Source: Oceanobacillus sojae | Lineage (GTDB): Bacteria > Bacillota > Bacilli > Bacillales > Amphibacillaceae | DNA: 64,000 nucleotides | NCBI RefSeq assembly: GCF_900162665.1 | Contig: NZ_LT727810.1 | Coordinates: 84,291 to 148,290, forward strand | Direction: 5' to 3' | Shown here: positions 63,065-64,000 of the stretch, in pieces | Numbering within the stretch: the first letter of the stretch is position 1 | Layout of the letters: every line of letters begins with the position of its first letter | Translations under genes and position numbers: made by a program | The notes under the pieces: generated by a model | What the model was told of the DNA's origin: nothing | Databases searched by the model: none | The model's input: the letters and a program-made list of their open reading frames with translations, nothing else

Positions 63065-63145
63065 TTATGCGTGCTGTTTGCTGTATTTAAGTCAATAGAA
63101 GCCCCTTTCAAATCTTAGATTTGGTGGGGGAGGTTCACTGGGCTT
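63065..63145 (+). ncRNA. Possible omega RNA/right end of the IS605-type element
   Basis: The stretch after tnpB holds CCCCTTTCAAATCT, a short pairing AAATCT-T-AGATTT (63111-63123) and a G-rich tail GGTGGGGGAGGTTCAC, as in right ends of related elements, from which the TnpB guide scaffold is transcribed. Assignment rests on position and composition only. Confidence 0.4.
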
Positions 63146-63170
63146 AAAATATATTTATAAATTATTTACA

Positions 63171-63210
63171 ACATGAAAGCTAGCAAATTCAAAATTGCTA
63201 GCTTTCATGT
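63171..63210. terminator. Strong bidirectional hairpin
   Basis: A perfect 16-bp stem, ACATGAAAGCTAGCAA (63171-63186) with its complement (63195-63210), between the IS605-type element and the minus-strand permease gene; likely terminator of the permease gene. Confidence 0.75.
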
Positions 63211-63311
63211 TTGAACCGAACTTTTTTAGTAAATAAGGAATAAATTGAAAAAGAAAAATGGCTTCATGTATCATTAAAACTTAGGTTGGAACCCTTTTTC
63301 GATTTCAACCA

Positions 63312-64000
63312 TTAATCCTTCTCAATCTCAACCTCTTCCTTCCCAAGAATATAATAATTCAATTCTTTATCAGGAATGTTCTTAATATCCTTACGCTTGA
63401 TTAAATAAAAGATAATCCCCAAAACAACCCACGCAGCTAATGCAATTCTGGACTCAATCCCTAAAAATGCCGGTGAACCCGGGATAAGCAGTAATCCAAG
63501 GAAGATAATACTGGCCACCATACCCAGGATGGCAACAATTTTTTTCCTGGGTGCTTCAATATGCTTTTTCTCATTAAACGTATGATCCTTTTTCATTTTG
63601 AATAACGTAAAAGCGGCATAACAGGTATAAAAATAAGCAATGGTTACACCGATGGAGGACATATCTACGACCCACATCAATGCTTCTCTCCCAAACCATG
63701 GTGATAACATAGCAATGACTACTGCAAAAATGATACCCAGGCTTGGTGTGTTATATTTCAGATGAAGCTTAGAGAAGCCTTTTGGAATAAACTTAGCACG
63801 GGACATGGCGAATAAAAGGCGGCTGGATGAAATAATAAATCCATTCAGACCGGTAAAAATTCCCATGGTTAATGCGACTGCAAGGATGGCCAGGCCTAAA
63901 GGTCCGAGCAGGTTTTCAATGATATAACCAGTTCCCCAGATGTGATTTTCTTCAACAACGCCCTCCCACGGACGAACCATGGAAGTAACAATAATCATTA
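63312..64000 (-). CDS. APC-family amino acid permease (N-terminus beyond window)
   Basis: The visible 229 residues are the C-terminal half of an amino acid-polyamine-organocation permease: five or six membrane spans, the loop SSSRLLFAMSRAKFIPKGFSKLHLKYNTPSLGI typical of APC spans 8-9, and a charged tail. The frame is open to the window edge, so the internal ATG at 63998 is not the real start. The amino acid transported is not evident. Confidence 0.85.
   Translation of the reverse strand, partial: MIIVTSMVRPWEGVVEENHIWGTGYIIENLLGPLGLAILAVALTMGIFTGLNGFIISSSRLLFAMSRAKFIPKGFSKLHLKYNTPSLGIIFAVVIAMLSPWFGREALMWVVDMSSIGVTIAYFYTCYAAFTLFKMKKDHTFNEKKHIEAPRKKIVAILGMVASIIFLGLLLIPGSPAFLGIESRIALAAWVVLGIIFYLIKRKDIKNIPDKELNYYILGKEEVEIEKD

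Larger units (their letters stand above)
61441..63145. mobile_element. IS200/IS605-type element (tnpB with tnpA relic)
   Basis: The left end contains the stem GTGAAGGC (61445-61452) with GCCTTCAC (61492-61499) and the tail of a Y1 transposase gene on the minus strand. The right part carries tnpB and an end with a G-rich segment ATTTGGTGGGGGAGGTTCAC (63119-63138). With tnpA broken, the element cannot transpose on its own. Confidence 0.65.

Overview
The window looks like a chromosome segment of a low-GC, spore-former-type Firmicute, most likely a Bacillaceae member of the Oceanobacillus/Virgibacillus kind. The reasons are the AT-rich sequence, strong AGGAGG-type ribosome binding sites with frequent TTG and GTG starts, sigma-A promoters, CcpA cre-like sites, PRD- and LevR-type PTS regulators, a SinI-like antirepressor and a sunset-domain lipoprotein. 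Most of the DNA is accessory: sugar and peptide importers with dedicated enzymes and local regulators, separated by mobile-element debris.

Layout. 1-11.5 kb: the end of a BtpA/SgcQ gene, an XRE repressor with palindromic operators, then one long + strand operon (PLP C-S lyase, creatinase-like M24 protein, complete five-gene peptide ABC importer, C45 amidohydrolase/acyltransferase, URO-D-like methyltransferase). 11.6-17.9 kb: a probable defence island. It holds a strongly folded leader behind an extended -10 promoter, a UG/Abi-type reverse transcriptase with a YSDD active site, a 443-aa partner with a HEPN-like Rx4H motif, an IS4-family insertion, a GGCT-fold gene and a two-repeat relic of a type I-C CRISPR array without cas genes. 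17.9-23 kb (-): murQ, mannose-family PTS (A, B and a fused CD protein), nanE and an RpiR regulator, for amino-sugar salvage. 23.7-28.7 kb (-): PRD activator, fructose-type PTS and a MalY-like C-S lyase. 29-34 kb: acetamidase/formamidase, SDR, coiled-coil lipoprotein, second M24-like protein. 34.6-40.3 kb: PRD regulator with fused EIIA, ascorbate-type EIIB and EIIC, transketolase. 41.4-48.9 kb: LevR-family sigma-54 activator followed, from a consensus -24/-12 promoter, by EIIA, EIIB, EIIC, EIID and two SIS deglycases, matching the gfr fructoselysine/glucoselysine layout of Salmonella. 49-60 kb: three Gfo/Idh/MocA dehydrogenases divergent from a second five-gene Opp-type importer, then a GntR-LacI (AraR-type) repressor with a palindromic operator. 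60-64 kb: a c-di-GMP-I riboswitch upstream of a 38-aa SinI-like antirepressor, a HAD hydrolase, an IS200/IS605-type element with tnpB and a tnpA relic, and the end of an APC permease.

The strongest candidates for new biology are the RT + folded leader + HEPN-like partner module at 11.9-15.1 kb and the riboswitch-SinI pair at 60.35-60.57 kb. Functions are family-level assignments from reading the sequence; no database search was run.
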